Shown in pieces: positions 22,074-36,281 of a DNA stretch of 64,000 bases. The notes under the pieces are model-generated. The model did no database searches. It was not told the DNA's origin and saw only the letters and a list, made by a program, of their open reading frames with translations. A program made the translations under genes and the position numbers. The stretch's first letter is position 1, and each line of letters begins with the position of its first letter. This DNA comes from Cololabis saira (Eukaryota; Chordata; Actinopteri; Beloniformes; Belonidae): assembly GCF_033807715.1 (NCBI RefSeq), contig NC_084599.1, forward strand, positions 26,964,125 through 27,028,124, written 5' to 3'.

Positions 22074-23379
22074 CCGTGAGTATGTTGACTCCTTCTGTCT
22101 CCTCACAGCTGGAATGGCAACTCCCTCTTTATCTGCAGCCCTGCAATTATAGACACACATACACAAAATCAGAATGATAGATGTATTTTTACTGGAAGGA
22201 CAAGATATGCTGGAAATATTTTTAATCTTCTAACAAAGAATATGCTTTTTTTTTTTTTTAAAAGAGGAAAAACATCAAAAGGGAACTGACAAGCTCAGAT
22301 GAAATAAAAAAGAAAGCTGGTGTAAAGTTATAGTGGGAAAGGAAATTGGAAAACTAAAACATACATCATCACAAGACTTAAAAACAATCTTCATAAAACT
22401 GATTCAAAACATGCATTTAAATCTAATTTCAAGACATTTCAATCAGTGCGCAGCATAATTCTTACCAATCCTTCAGCTTTGACGAATTCCTCTCTGTGAC
22501 TTGGATGCACTGCGCGTCACACGTGAGTCATGATTTATATTTTACTATTTTCCTTATGAGGTTGTCACTGAAACTGGTGGATGCAAACTGAATTATACAA
22601 CCGTGCTCACAAAACACACACACAGACACACACACGCACCTGAGTCGAGGCCTGAGCCCAGCTGGAGGAGGTGTCCTGCCAAACCGCAGGCATGCTGACT
22701 GTATTCATATTCATCACACACGTACTGAGTGGAACTGACAAGACAAACTCAAACACACACACGCACACCACACAGCCCGGGTAAAAATATCCACTAGCGA
22801 GTACATCAATATTTCATTGCAACTTGCTTTCCTCTATATTTCAAAACAAGAAACAGTTTAGTTGCTTCTGCTGCATTATTATATTTGACTTCTTTTCTTG
22901 ATATTTTATCTGCTGTTACATATTTCCACTTTTTTTATTTAAAAAAAGGAAAAAGAAAAGCGGTAAAGAGATACAGTCAGGTGCAGCCATGACTGGATGA
23001 GGAGCTTTAGCGGTAAGTAATGTCACGAGAGGAGAGAAGTGGGGGTGAAAAGGCTGAATAATAGACAATATGCTGGGAAGGTAACAGGACTGAGAGAGAT
23101 GGAGGAAAAGTACCACTCTTCCTCCATGTCTCTCCAACTTGCACGCACAACACAGAGTGGAGAGAGACTCCACAGGGCGCCAAATAATAACCTTCCTTGT
23201 CATTATCATCGCCCAGCCAAAGCACACTCCTCGCCACTCCTCCTCCACTGCCTTCCATCTTCAACACAATCATTGCCCTATCGTTTACAGTGTGTTGCTA
23301 AATGGGAACATCAATAGACACATCCATTAGCAGTGCGAGTTCTTTCCTCTCTGATTCTCAAGCGCTTTAATATTACCCC

Positions 23380-23406
23380 CACACACACACACACACACAC
23401 ACACAC
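23380..23406. repeat. (CA)n microsatellite
   Basis: About 13 CA units. Confidence 0.95.
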
Positions 23407-24594
23407 CCACACACGGCAGTTAACCAAGCCGGCGCAGAGGAAGCTGAACTGCCGGAGTGTATCATTAAAGCTGGTTAGTGACACGGTCGCTGTGAGGGTG
23501 GTGCCGTCAGTTAACCTGAAGCTGGGAGTGAATGGTGCCGCTGCTTTATTTAAGCAGCTTTATTTTGTATTTTGTGTTATGTTATTGCACAAACAAAAGC
23601 GGCGCCATTACGGCCCCTTCTCAGAACATGGTTGCGAGGCTCGTAAACATGCAGACATTTTAAAGAGAATATCAAGACAATTAAAATAGTCTTTGTACGC
23701 TAATTAGTTGCGATCGTTTTAAATCATGAAACGTTTTTTTTTTTCCTTTAGATGTTAAAGAGCAAACTTGAACTGTAATTATTCCTATACCAAGAAAAAA
23801 AAAAAAAAAAAATCAAACAAAAACCACAACAGAAAGAGGCTGATATCCGTTCGGACTATACTCATACCACACTAACCTCATTCCATCCTAAATCTCTGTA
23901 ATTGTAAATGCAAATTAGCATGGAAAGCTGTATAAAAGTTTAATGAACATTTGAGTAACGCTTGCCCGAACTCATCCAAAACAGAAGCAGAACGATGACC
24001 AGATAAGGAGAGCGAATGCAGCGGGTGCTAGGGAGGGGCTTCCCGCCATGCCGCACTGTAATTTCAGCTTGCCGGATTTTTCTTTTTCTTTTTTTTTCTT
24101 TTTCTGAGGGTGTGCTGGCAGGATGCTGGGAAGCCTGGGAGGAGCACTGGGTGGGTTATATGGGTTAGTTATGGAGGGGTTGTGGGGACATGTGGTACGG
24201 CTGTTAAGCTTGTGTGGATTGCTTTTGACAGATGGAAATAGAAAGAAAAAACATTTAGAGGCCTCACTTGCACACACAGACACATTAGATATGACATTCA
24301 CAGCAGAATACACATACAGTTACTTGTAAATTCAATGAAATTAAATTGAATAGTCAAAGTCTAATTTGCCCCCCACCCCACTAAAACATTTTATAGAAAA
24401 GAATTTGACAATTTTTGCGACTATCTTATGTTACTTCCCAAGTTAGCTTTTTTTTGTGGACATGTTGACATTTTCTTTGCATATGACCATATAAGTTGTA
24501 CATTTTTTTTTCTATAAATTTGAAGTAAAAGAAGAAAACAGCAACAGATAATGAGTTTGTTTTCTCACATCCCCACTGTTATTATACGTGCATG

Positions 24595-24601
<7 letters not shown>

Positions 24602-24635
<34 letters not shown>
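24602..24635. repeat. (TG)n microsatellite
   Basis: About 17 TG units. Confidence 0.95.
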
Positions 24636-24636
<1 letters not shown>

Positions 24637-25232
24637 AGGATGATGGTAGACCGCAGACAGCCTCTAGGTGCCATTGCACAGAGCGGGTGTGTGTGCTTGC
24701 GTGCCTCTTTCATGTCTGGACCTGGGCAGAAAAACAGAGGAGAAGAGAGCACAGAATAAATTCAGGTGTCGTTGGGTAAAGCGTGTTATTAAAATGACAC
24801 TCAGACACACACGCAGTGGAAAGAAGAGGTGGAAAGACAGACATGTACACAAAACTAATTCTTCCAACCAACACAATGTCTAACACACTTCATTCAACGT
24901 GCAATTTTAACACCAACTGGTTCACATGTGGCTCCGTTTCTAAATACATGTTTTGTAGTGGTGAGATGTGTCTTAAATTATTTAAACAAGACTAACTGTG
25001 TGAACAGTATTTGCTTTAATAAGTCAGCACTTCAGCCCCTTCAAAGGACTCGCACGCTTTAATATGAACAACTTGCCCACTCTCAAACCAGTTCCTGTCT
25101 GGGTGGTCCTGAGAAACGCAGACAAGAGGCCAGCGCGTATGTACAATAACGTGCTGATTATCAAAAAGGCGCCACAAGGACAGAAGCCTTTACTTTTACA
25201 AACACAATCAGCTTTGGAGTTGCTTTGTAGTC

Positions 25233-25268
<36 letters not shown>

Positions 25269-28200
25269 ATCAGATCTAGATGAAACGTGGTCCTGCATTT
25301 CAGTAGGATTTCAGTATTATACTGTAGATCTGCGTCTGACATGCCCACAGACAGATAAGGGTGAGAGGAGACGTGCGCCGACACAGAATGAATTATCAAA
25401 AAGAATATCTAAGTATAAAATCTGAAGCTGACCGGATGGAGAAAAGAAAAAACGAGAAAAGAAAGAATCACTACAACACTAGTGACTGATGTTGCCTTCT
25501 GAATTTTCAATTAAAACTATACATATGGGGTATAGTCATCTATCCATTTATCTAAGATTGGATTTGCTTTTTCTTGCTTTACCATATCAAAATTTAGTTT
25601 ATGGTGTTCTGTGATCCAACCTTTCCAGGGTTTCTTTGATTAGAGGGTTGTTTGGTCTCCCATTGTGTAAGAAGATAATGAGTCACACTATGAAATCTGA
25701 AGGCTGCTGGCTCATTTGTGGTCAATAAGCACATCAAAGTTTCGATGGAAGTCATATTCATTAACAGTTTTTTTCTTTAAGCCTCTTTAGCCGCATTAAT
25801 GATTTCTTTAAGCACCCCGCTGCTCGTACTTTTAAGTAGTCCCTCAGAGTCCTTTTTACTTCTATGTTCTCTGGTTTAAGATCTCCATGCCCCTTGGCTA
25901 TAACTCAAGCAAGTGGTCATAAACAGACATGGCGAATGCAAGCGCTTGTTAGTGAAGATATGTAGAAGTCTAAATGACCTGCATTTGAGCGTTCTTTGCA
26001 TATTTCAAACCATGCTAAATGAACATCATGATGTCAAAAACGGACCTGAAACTTCCAAGTCGTTACATATACAGTGCAAAAGAAACTTGATTAATAATAG
26101 AATTATAAAACATAAATGTCCAAAAGGATTTTTAAAAAGGTGGCATTCCAAAAAAGACATGCCAGTTAAATACGGTTCCCGTGCACTCCTCTCAGCTGAG
26201 ACTTCATTCACCGAGAAAGAACAATGACTGACCTTGGCCGTATGAAAAATTGCCTCAATTGTTCATACTTCACTTTGATGTTAAATACAGTGAACCAGGG
26301 CAGCACAGGAAAGCTGCTCGCTACAGATGGAGAAATTAAGCCTTTTATGCTGGCTGAGAACTCCCTCTCTTATTCTTTTCTCCCCAAGATCAGTTCTGTT
26401 CCCGACGTCGGCCACAGCCAGAATATAAATATGACATGTACTTTTTTCACAGTTCCTGCTCTCTTGTCTGACATGTTTGTTTTTTGGCAACTTTCTGCAT
26501 CATCTCTCCCACCTCTCTGCTTTATGCCCCCCCTCGTCTCTATCCCTCTGCCCCATCTCTTATTCAGTGCTTCAGTAAGCAGACTTACTGAGACCAGGAA
26601 GGGTGACTCCATCACCGAAGCTTGAGCACATTTACCAATTTATACTCTAAGCAGATTTAAAAGGGGGGGGAATAAAGAAAGAATGGAAGCTCTCGTACGC
26701 TTTCAAAACAAAATGCAGAAGTAATGATCAGTATTCTCCCATCCAGTTAAATGAGCCAGTTGGCAGCAGTTGGGGAAAAAGCAACAAATTAACAGATATT
26801 TGAGGGTTCGGCGGAACACTTTTGACGAGAAAAGGCTGTTAATCAAGACTGCCCTAAAACCCTTGTTGTGGCTTTGACTGGCATGGCAGTTGTTCTTTTT
26901 GCACAAAGTTAAGGAAACCTTAAATTAATCTCAACTTGTTTCCATGTGTGCCAAAACGGGACTAACAGCTGTGACTTTTAAATTTTTTTCAAGCAATTCT
27001 TAGACAAACTTGACTATTGTAAAGACTGAATCCTGCGTTTGACGACGTCCCTTGAAAGTCAGCTTATATTCCGGGTGCTGTGTAAGGATGCAGTGTTTTA
27101 AACTGCACGGTTATGTAAAAGAGGGATGACAAAGCAGCGTGGTTGACGTCACGCATCCGTCAGTGGATACTAAAACCCTCCAGACGTTCTTCTCCTCCAG
27201 TTTAAGCTAAATTCTGCACTTGCGGTCCTGTGTGAGACAAACACACAAAGCTTTAGAGGTCTAACCCTACTGGCCACCCAGGGATGACATTTACAATACA
27301 TGAGAATGACAGACACTGTCCTGAAATTTTTTGGACTAAATAAGTACTTTAAGAAAATAGATAGATTACAATGGCTAGAAAAGCATTTATGGCTTTCATG
27401 GTAACATTACATGCATAAATATAAACCCTTTCCGGATCATCTGGCTTCCATTCGATGGCTAAATACAGGCTTGGATGTAAACTAAAGTTAGTCGCATGAT
27501 GAAACGCAGGAGGCGCAGATTTACAGTTGATACAGTCGTGTTTAAGTGCACATCTATGAATGTCAGGTATGTCTGACGGCCGCTTTGATCACTTCAGCCG
27601 TGCCACGTCCAAACAACCAACAGAGGCAGCAGAGCAGGAAGCGATTGGCACGCCGCTTTCATGTTTATGTTTTGCCATACATGCTAAACTTTGTGCTTTG
27701 TCAGTGTGTGTGAATTCTTACCATATTGTGCCTGTTTGTAATAAAACTAGCTCAGACAAGTAGAGTTAGACCACCCAGAGTAGCGACCAAAAACACTATC
27801 CACAAAAAAAAAGTCTTAATTATATCCATCCTCTGGGCGTGTCTTTCTGCTTTCTGCCTAAAACAGACATCTGAACCACCCCCCCAACCAATAGGCCACA
27901 AACCTCCTGGTGAGGCCTTATGGAAAGAACATTTTGGTGAACATACTGACCTGAGATGGAAATAAACATATTCAGTACTGCACAGAGCCATTTTCCTCGA
28001 CTGTGGTTGCAAAGGCAATCTGATAGGACGTTGCTGTTATCTCATCTTCAAACCAAAAGGCTTAAGGAAAAAAAAACAAGTCTAGACATCAGAAAGTTCT
28101 TTTGAGAGCAAATCTTAAAAAAAGAAAAAAAAAGAAAAGAAAAATCAAGAATGTGATTCGCAAAATGTAAAGAAATAAGGGGAAGTAAAGTAAACACCTG

Positions 28201-31200
28201 CATAATGCTCAGTGCTTTTATAAAGAAGAGGAAAGATATGATAGCATGCGCATGTGGACCCACATGGCAGCAACTGTTCCACGAAAAAAGGCTGCTGTGA
28301 CTGCACTGCTCTCCTTCGTGATGTGTAATTTTCAAGTTGGGTATGTGAGGGCCGATCGCGTGGTGTGCACACGGAGATACAATGGCACATGAAGACACAG
28401 ATAGAGTCTACGCAGGCAGACCCCAGCGACTAGAACTGCCAGACAAATCCTCCGTGTGCTTTGATCTGCTGCCCACTTCTCCCTCTGCGGTTTTTGTTTT
28501 CAAGCAAACAGCTGTGATGTTTCGCTGAAGTGCAATGAGATTCCGAGACTCGGAAAGAGAGACGAATGTCAGCGAGAAGGAGACAAAAGGAGGCTGATTT
28601 AACACATAAGACTGAAATAAAATTCTGCTGCTTCCTACCATGGCGTCTTCAATATGCTATCCTTCAAGGATCAAGGAGTTAATCTGCCCCTGTTGTAGTT
28701 CAGCTGAGATGCTATCGAAAGCCATTTGTTCCAAGTAGCGAGGTTAATGACCCTGATCTGATGCTTGGCGTTCGGCGGGGAGCGAAGGAAGGTAAGTAAC
28801 CTCGTATATTCTCATGGGGCCAAGCTAATGAGAGAGAATGGGAATACGAGCTACGGTCCATCATCTACTTAGAAGCCAGACAGCAGCACCATCTCCCTCC
28901 CTCCCCCTCCAGTCGTCAGACAAACAAACATCAACAGAAAACCCAACTCCTCCTCTGCACCTAATTTTACTCCTGTCTTGTAAAGAAAAACTAATACGTG
29001 TTGCATTTTACCATCAATAAGTCAATAGCCCATTAATTCTGGAACGCTGGAATTATTACGGTAAACAGGGAGCTCAGCTCCATCATCCAGAGGGCTGGCC
29101 GTTTCCTTCTGCCATCTTAACTGTTTTTAACCACTCGGTTGGAATTTGTCAGTATATTTTGGGTTGTTTTATTGCGCAAAGCTGCTTTTGCCACGAAACA
29201 TGGCACGTGTGCTGCTGCTCTTCTGAAAAAGCAGAAGTAAGCAAAGCTGCTTCTGTGTATAAAAAATGCTGTCGATAGTTGATATTGGCTTAAAAGTTCC
29301 CACTAACTGGCTTTTTATTAACATTTGAGTATTTAATGTACTTTCCATAAGCTAAACTAGAGACATTACAACTTTTCTAAAAATACTGAACAATAAACAA
29401 TGACCTATAAAAGAACTGAAGCTATGGCTCTAATATTTCAGTTCTTGTGTAGTTTCTTCACATGAAACTTCACATGAATAAACATGAGGGCCTCTATATA
29501 TTAACGCATACATTATTTTCAAAGTACTTTGCATTTCTTATCTATAGCTGCTTTAAAGCTGTTCAACGTTGCTGCCATACATGAAGGAGCACAAATGCAC
29601 GCACAGACAATGTATAGCTGGGCATGGATGCTCCTGCTATGAGAGGGGGGAATTCTGCTGTGATGGGAAAGCAGCAGGGGGTCCACTCCTCTGCTTTTAT
29701 TCGATTCAAGTCGAGCCTGGCTGCCTCTTTCACTTTTGGCACGCACAGGAATATTTATGCGTGCACATGTGAAAAAAAAAAAAAAAAAAAAGAGAGAATG
29801 GGCGTAGGAATAAGTACCCTACTGCACTCTATGTATGTGTGTGCAAGTGTGTTTTTGTGTGTCAGTAATACCTCCAATGGCAGACTAATGATAGGTCTTA
29901 TCGACACACAGCAGTGAATGCAGGCCTTTGTCTCCTCTCGGGACGCATTATGAAAAGCTTAGGGGGCTGCCTTTGACTCCTCTTTCATTCGTTCACCCCA
30001 CTGATAAAACCCCGTACAAAAAAGGCAACTGTTATACAGCTCCTGCAGTGTGGCAAGTTTAGTCACAATACAACCCCCCAGCCCTCCACACTCATCAGCA
30101 AAATAAGCAAAAGTTAGACGCAGCTCAAAAACTCATAAGTCACAAACAAAAGGAGAAGATTAAGGCTGGCATTTCCTTTTTTTTTTTTTTTTTAAATACA
30201 CAAAACAAAATCACTCTCCCAGAATTCACTACTCATAAGTTCATTTTTAAATGTGGTTTCTGTGACAATAGATATAGGTACATTTTACCAACATCAATGC
30301 CAACTTTTTGTCATTTTGTTTTAACTTCAGTCTATTGAAAAATATTTTTTATTTGTCCAAATCCTACTTTCCACCAGTCAACCGCTGCATCCATTACATT
30401 TTTGGGAATCTGCGTAACTGGTGCACACATTTTTTTTAACATACCTTCCTTGAGGGTTTTTGCTCCACTAAGAGCGCCACTGGTTTCAGGTTGTTACTGA
30501 CTTCAAAAGAAAAGTTGATAGAACTGGTTATCCAATTACATTGGCACTTGCTGAGTTGATAGCTTTTGGCAGACTTTATTTTTTTATGTGCTAAAAGCCT
30601 CTATTCATCACTATTCTACCTGTAGTTGCGAAGTTGAGGCATGGTCTTTAGACAAGCCGTTTAGGAAATGAAAATGTTTTCATTTTCAAGTAAGGCAAAC
30701 ATCGTCTCTCACTCTTAAAAATTTTAAGAGTTTAGTCTACAGCACCTTAGGGAAGCCCAGCCGTTTCTGCAGTCTCTTCCTGCCAAGCGGATGAAGTGTT
30801 CTTTCCCAATGTGTTGTCTGTGATAGCCTTACTTTGAATTTGCTTCTGTTTTTGCAGAACATAAGTGCATTTTATTCCTCCTCTGCATATTTGGATTCTT
30901 CCTCACACACCCCCTCTCCATGACCCATTTATCTTTATTTCCTGGCAAGACTGCTCTAAGGTGAACATTAATAGTGATTTAGTCTCTTCCTGGGTTTCTT
31001 TTGTTCTACATTTCACCTCCCAATTATAATGTTTTAAGGACATTAGAGTCCCCGCTACACCTGTGCTCACCCCTTCTCAATTTACCAGTTTTAGCAGTAG
31101 GCCTTTTATTTTTGGTCCTCATTCAGAGATAATTCGTTAATGCTCACTTTGAAATTTCCCTTTGTTGCAGAGTCCCACTGTGAATACTTGTCAGCCCGCC

Positions 31201-32118
31201 GCCTTCACTCCTTTTCATATTTTCCCATCCTCATCAATCTTTCACCCATACCTCCATTTTTAAATTGTGGTCGCTTCAAACTCAATCTCATCTCTTTCTG
31301 AGCTTCAACCATCGGCTTGGGTGTGTGAGTGTCTGTGTCACTGGTGGAATAGAACTCTGTTGTTTCACGCGGTTCTTTGTTTAGACACAAATGTTACCAT
31401 TCTTGCCACTTGTCATTTAGGTTTTCACGGTCGATCCCCAGCTAAGTAGGTCTTCACCCTCGCCATTGTGCATCATTCGCTGGTTATTTTGCGTGAGCAT
31501 GAAACTGACAATTACTCGCCCTGTCCCGCAGTGCTGCAGTGAATCAATATGACATGACGGAGTGACTCATCTGCCTGTCATTTTCCCGTAGCCATACCTT
31601 TGAAAAATGAAGCCATGTGACACACCGTGGCTTCAGCTTTGAGACCCTGCCTCCCTCCATCGATGCAAACTGACACTAAAAGAGAAGCAGGCTCCTTCTT
31701 GAGTCCTGCAGCTTTAAAAACCAGATTAGACACTCTCGGCTGCTCCTGAAAGACCTCCTTCCATTGGATGACACACTTGAGAGGAAAACCAGGGGGAGAG
31801 GAAAGAGCAGTGGGATGTCTGGATATTTTCTTACAACATCCTTCACCTTTTTCCTTTCTTTCTTTCCCGAGATCGCTCTTGCACCATTAGACTAGTCCCT
31901 AAAACAATGGGGTTGAGCGCAGAAGTGCAACTTATGCCTCCACTAATCCCGGGGGGTTGATACTTTGTGCATCCATCAAAAAAAATAATGAAAGAACTCA
32001 AATGAGTTCAAAGCCTCTTCTCTTCTCCTGTTTGGGTGATTTTAGCAGACAGCCTATTAATTAAAACTTCCGATTTATTTAAAACACCACCCTCCACCCA
32101 TAACCCTGCTGAACCCAG

Positions 32119-32152
<34 letters not shown>
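32119..32152. repeat. (ATC)n microsatellite
   Basis: About 11 ATC units, which give a false poly-histidine run in one frame. Confidence 0.95.
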
Positions 32153-33339
32153 TTCCTGTCAGTTAAAATGTTGAAATCCCCCCCTTTATTGCTGGCTGCA
32201 GACAAGAGAAACAATGGATCGCTCAACGGTATTAACACTGTAAACCGTGGAAGGTTGTTGAATGTGTGTGAACTGGAAAAGTGGGGATTACTGTGAAATA
32301 TTGCTATATGGCACACGGAAAAATGGTAAGTGCAAGACATGAGGAGTCAGAATGCAAATGGATTTCACTGATATGAAACAAGTTAACCTGAAATAAAGTG
32401 AAATACAGTGAATAAATTGCTTGTGTTTCTTGCAGCACATAAGTGTGAAGTGCAGTTCATACTGGTTCTGTATATCACAAAAAAGGAAAAGAAAAAACTC
32501 AATTTCAATGTCTGAATTACCCTGAATCATCCAGAAAGGAAATGGAGAATATTTATTGGTAATAAAGTCATTATAAAATAACAGCAAAAATACAATATCA
32601 AGCTCTGACACATGCAGGGGAATGAGGGATGAAAATTAGAAATAAGGCTGGATCTTCTAGCATCCTGGACAAGACTCAAAGAAAATCTTGGAGAAAAATC
32701 ACATCAGTGCTATTGTAACCTCTGGGGAGCAAGGTTGAAGTGGAAGAGCTGAGAGAAGGAGAAACATTTTTTTTTCCTGTCTATGCTTCTCCTCCTTAAC
32801 TTCCCCCCAGTCTGTGCATGGTGCCATGCCTGCATGGCCGAAAATGATTTACTGCTGCTTTCAGCCTCACACAGAGAGTGTGAGAAGATTTCTTCCTGTG
32901 AGACTGCTCACTTTGGAAACCGCTGAAACACAGTTAAAACAATAAGGTGGCTCCTCTCCCAGTTCCACCCCTGTGTTTTGCCTAGTGGGTATTCTGGCAA
33001 TGATTTCTTTTTCTTTACTGCATCTCTGAAATGTTGGGATTTTTTTTTGTTTTGTTTTAATGGGAGAAGTTGAAATTCTCACTATATGAAAAAGATGTTC
33101 TGTGATAACACATGCAAAGTTTGTTACAGTAAGAAAAGGTAATAATGTGCAGGGTTCTATAAAACTGATACTAGATGACATTTTCGGTTGTGAAAGCTTA
33201 AGCTCTTACTTCGATGACCACAGACTTCATGAAAAGGAAGGATTTTGTAATCCCCCTGCCCTATAAAGTTTTCCAACTGGCATTTCGTAAGCCAATATAT
33301 ACTTGCAGTTTTTCAAAATTCCTTATCTATATTTTCCTC

Positions 33340-33530
33340 CATTTAAATAAGCCTTTCATCTCTTAAAACGGCTTTGATGTTCTTTTACACCTTTATGTCA
33401 TTTAGAAAGCATGGATTTATGAATATGCAAATGAATCTCTGCCCCCATATCCATCGCTGTCCTGCAGCAGCATGTGTTTACCTGTTTAACTTCCGCTCTG
33501 CCCAAACTCTATCTAAAGCGGTCATGTTTG
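33340..33530. promoter_or_regulatory. Candidate conserved regulatory element with POU octamer
   Basis: A perfect ATGCAAAT octamer (33425-33432) lies in a balanced, non-repetitive, non-coding block flanked by TAAT-type words. This is the look of developmental enhancers in gene deserts. It is an impression from composition and a single motif only. Confidence 0.2.
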
Positions 33531-34954
33531 AATAAAAGGCAAAAATGTTAAGAGTTGCATTCAAGTTAGTCTTTATAATAATTATCTTCACAGTGTATGA
33601 TCAGCCAGTAGCTCGCTGATGTATTGAAACATCTAATAATAATTAAAATAATAATTTCTATTTTCTTTTAATAACTTATCAAGAATGCAGCTTTACATTT
33701 TTTGTTATTATTGTAATTGAGGAAAAGATTGTTCCCTGTTCCATTTTTTGTTTTCCAATAAAACCAATGGTGCCAGAGTAGAAATAATATTTTTTATATT
33801 CCAAGCAGAAATACAGAAAAGTTCAGTACTATATATTAAAAGCACTCTATGTAAGCTCCACTCTCTTTTTTTTCTTCCCAAAAATACATTCCAGTCATAA
33901 ATAATAAATATATTCATATACAAGATTGCCAATGGAAAAAGTTATCGTTGTGTTCGTGCAATCACTGTGTGAAACCTGAGATCATTTTATTGATCTCAAA
34001 TTGTGAATGAAAAACCCTTCAATTAGGCTTGATGTTTTTAATCTTCTTAACTGTGTATCAAATTTGTTGATGTCCATACCATTGATGGATTATCTTTGAA
34101 TCTGCAGATGAGGTGAAAGGCAAAGAGAGAAATTTCATCTTTGAACATTTTATGCACTATAACTTTTGCAAATCTGCAGTCAATCTTTCACATAAACCAG
34201 TTCTATACTATATACTATATTTCTATACTTTTGATTTTACTAAATCAGTCTTTTTTCATTTATTCTTATTTAAACTAATTTAATTACATGATAGGAAACA
34301 AAATTAAGTTGTATTGGAAGTTCTGGAAATCACATTTTTTATACAGATTCACTCACAGGAGGAGGAGTTAGAAAAGAAGCAAATCATGTGCTGGGTCTAT
34401 ATTGTGATACTTATTATTGGGTCTCCCTCCTTGAAGTCCCACTTTGCTGACTTTTCTACAGCTTCAGGAGACCCATTTATAAAAAGGGCACTTTGCTGAT
34501 GCCCCCCATCTTTTTCATTATTTTGATTACATGAAAAAATAATAAATTAACAATAAAAATAATAATAAGAAGAAGTCATGAAATCCAGCCTTGTTATTTT
34601 TGTACAATTTTGCAGACACATAGACAAACTGAAAAAAACAGAGAAAACATCAGTCTGAGAATTGGTGGCAGGTCCCTCATCAGCGCAGAGAAATGAATGT
34701 GAGAGAAAAACAAGACGGTAGTGAAGTGAGGTGGCAGTTGGTGACTCAGACAGGATGATACGGTCTTCACCTGCTGGCTGTGCCTCGTGTCGAGCCACAG
34801 ACGCACAAAACAAACAGGCTCAGTAAAACACTTAAAAACATGCATACGTGCAAACATCAAACTCATCCCAGGTGCTGAGCTGACTCAGACATCCAGGTGG
34901 AAAGGCAAAAACAGACAGAGACAGAGTGTAAGACTTGGAGTAAACTGAGCCCTC

Positions 34955-35077
34955 TTACTTCACTTTAATCTGTCTCATCTTTTTGGGTTTCTTCTTCCCT
35001 TCCTCGCCTCTGCGGTGAAGGCCAGCACTGCAAGTTCTCTTGTGTTTCTTCTTCTTGTGCCAACTACCTTTCATGAC
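34955..35077 (-). CDS. Candidate lysine-rich terminal coding exon of an unidentified gene
   Basis: On the minus strand a pyrimidine tract followed by GTATCAG (plus 35078-35084) forms a good acceptor. The exon then reads VMKGSWHKKKKHKRTCSAGL, HRRGEEGKKKPKK and MRQIKVK before TAA (plus 34955-34957): 40 codons plus the stop. The codon series looks natural (GGC CTT CAC CGC AGA GGC GAG GAA). A strongly basic tail of this kind is common at the C terminus of heparin-binding secreted factors and of some nuclear proteins. I do not recognise the protein. A purine-rich strand has few stops by chance, so this may be coincidence. It could be the end of the gene starting at the CpG island near 46.9-47.2 kb. 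Confidence 0.35.
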   Translation of the reverse strand, partial: VMKGSWHKKKKHKRTCSAGLHRRGEEGKKKPKKMRQIKVK

Positions 35078-36261
35078 CTGATACAAAAAAAAAGATCAGA
35101 AGAAGAGGAAACAAAAAAAACACTTTAAGTGGGATGGAGATATCAGTGTAAGCAGATCACATCAAGCAAAACAAATACACAGAACAACAGGAAAACCTGC
35201 TGTTGCCTGTAATGCATGTTTTTTTCAGAAAGTTTATTACCATTAGAATAAAAAAAGAAAGAGAGACCAGACAATTAAAAATCAGTGCAGTTCATGACCT
35301 ACAGCAGCTGCAAGGAATTTCATAGCAAATACAGCACTTTTTTCATTGGCTGGATCTAATACGGTGGATCATCATAACAAGAAAAACGGTTAAAGTCGAG
35401 TTAAGAAAACGGTGACTGGCAGCCATTGGTGACGAAGAACTAAAAAGGTATCATGAGCAAGTTTGCAGCTACCGTTCCTGCATTGGCTTTTAGTTTGTTT
35501 TGTGTTTCTTTTGTTGACATGGAACCAGGTGACATGCGTCGTTTGGATAATTTTATCACGGCCTCAAAACAATTGACATGGTGGGTTTTTACAGTGCACT
35601 GATGAAATTGCTAACAGCTGTGACAGCCACCGCTGAGCACACAAACTCGCTTTTCGCCATCTCATTTGTAGCATACAGCTGCACAGATAAAGCATGAGGG
35701 TTAAGCAAATATTGCACAATGGCCAGAAAACAATGCCCCAACCCCAGCCCTCCCCTATTACACACACACAGACACACACACACTTACTTACTCTAACGGC
35801 AACATTTCTAAGAGTGTGCCAGCTGCTTGTGTGAAAAAATGACTGGCACTGCTTGCCCTCTTTATTACTGTGAACAAAACAGACACCCCTGCTACCCACC
35901 CATTCATTCTAATCTCTCTCTTTTTTTTTTTTTTCCAAAACGATAAACCTTCTCGGCCACAGTGTCTCTTCGCCTGTACCCCTCCGACCGTGCCCCTCCA
36001 GCCTGGTGTCGACCCTCGAACAAGGCAGCAACAGTGCTCCTTTGTCTGTCCTCCTCCCCTCCTCTCTCCTTACCCCCTCACCCTGCTCTGAGTGATGCTG
36101 GTTGGTGGGGACAGAGGCATGCCTCGACAGGAACACCGGAGGAGAGGAAGGGAGGGAATGAATGAGGAAAAATGTAGGTGGAGGGGTCTTGCAAGTCAAT
36201 TTCTGTCATTCTTTCCCCCACTCTTTCATTTGCACACTCTTCTGTCTATTCAGCCGTGCAT

Positions 36262-36281
36262 GGGGGGGGGGGGGGGGGGGG
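36262..36281. repeat. Poly(G) run, 20 nt
   Basis: Twenty consecutive G residues; may be length-variable or an assembly weak point. Confidence 0.95.

Larger units (their letters stand above)
18232..34950. other. Gene-poor region, no supported exon
   Basis: Non-repetitive AT-rich DNA with many A-runs (18404-18428, 19586-19608, 20922-20940, 25238-25266, 29771-29790) and dinucleotide repeats. ORFs up to 193 codons exist, for instance on the minus strand at 20483-21064, but they have low-complexity or random composition and no splice support. A faint L1-like trace may lie on the minus strand around 25500-26170. Confidence 0.4.

Noticed and set aside
25500..26170. Possible L1 ORF2 trace on the minus strand
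   Set aside because: Only scattered similarity (a KSFW-like segment); no TSD or tail was found.
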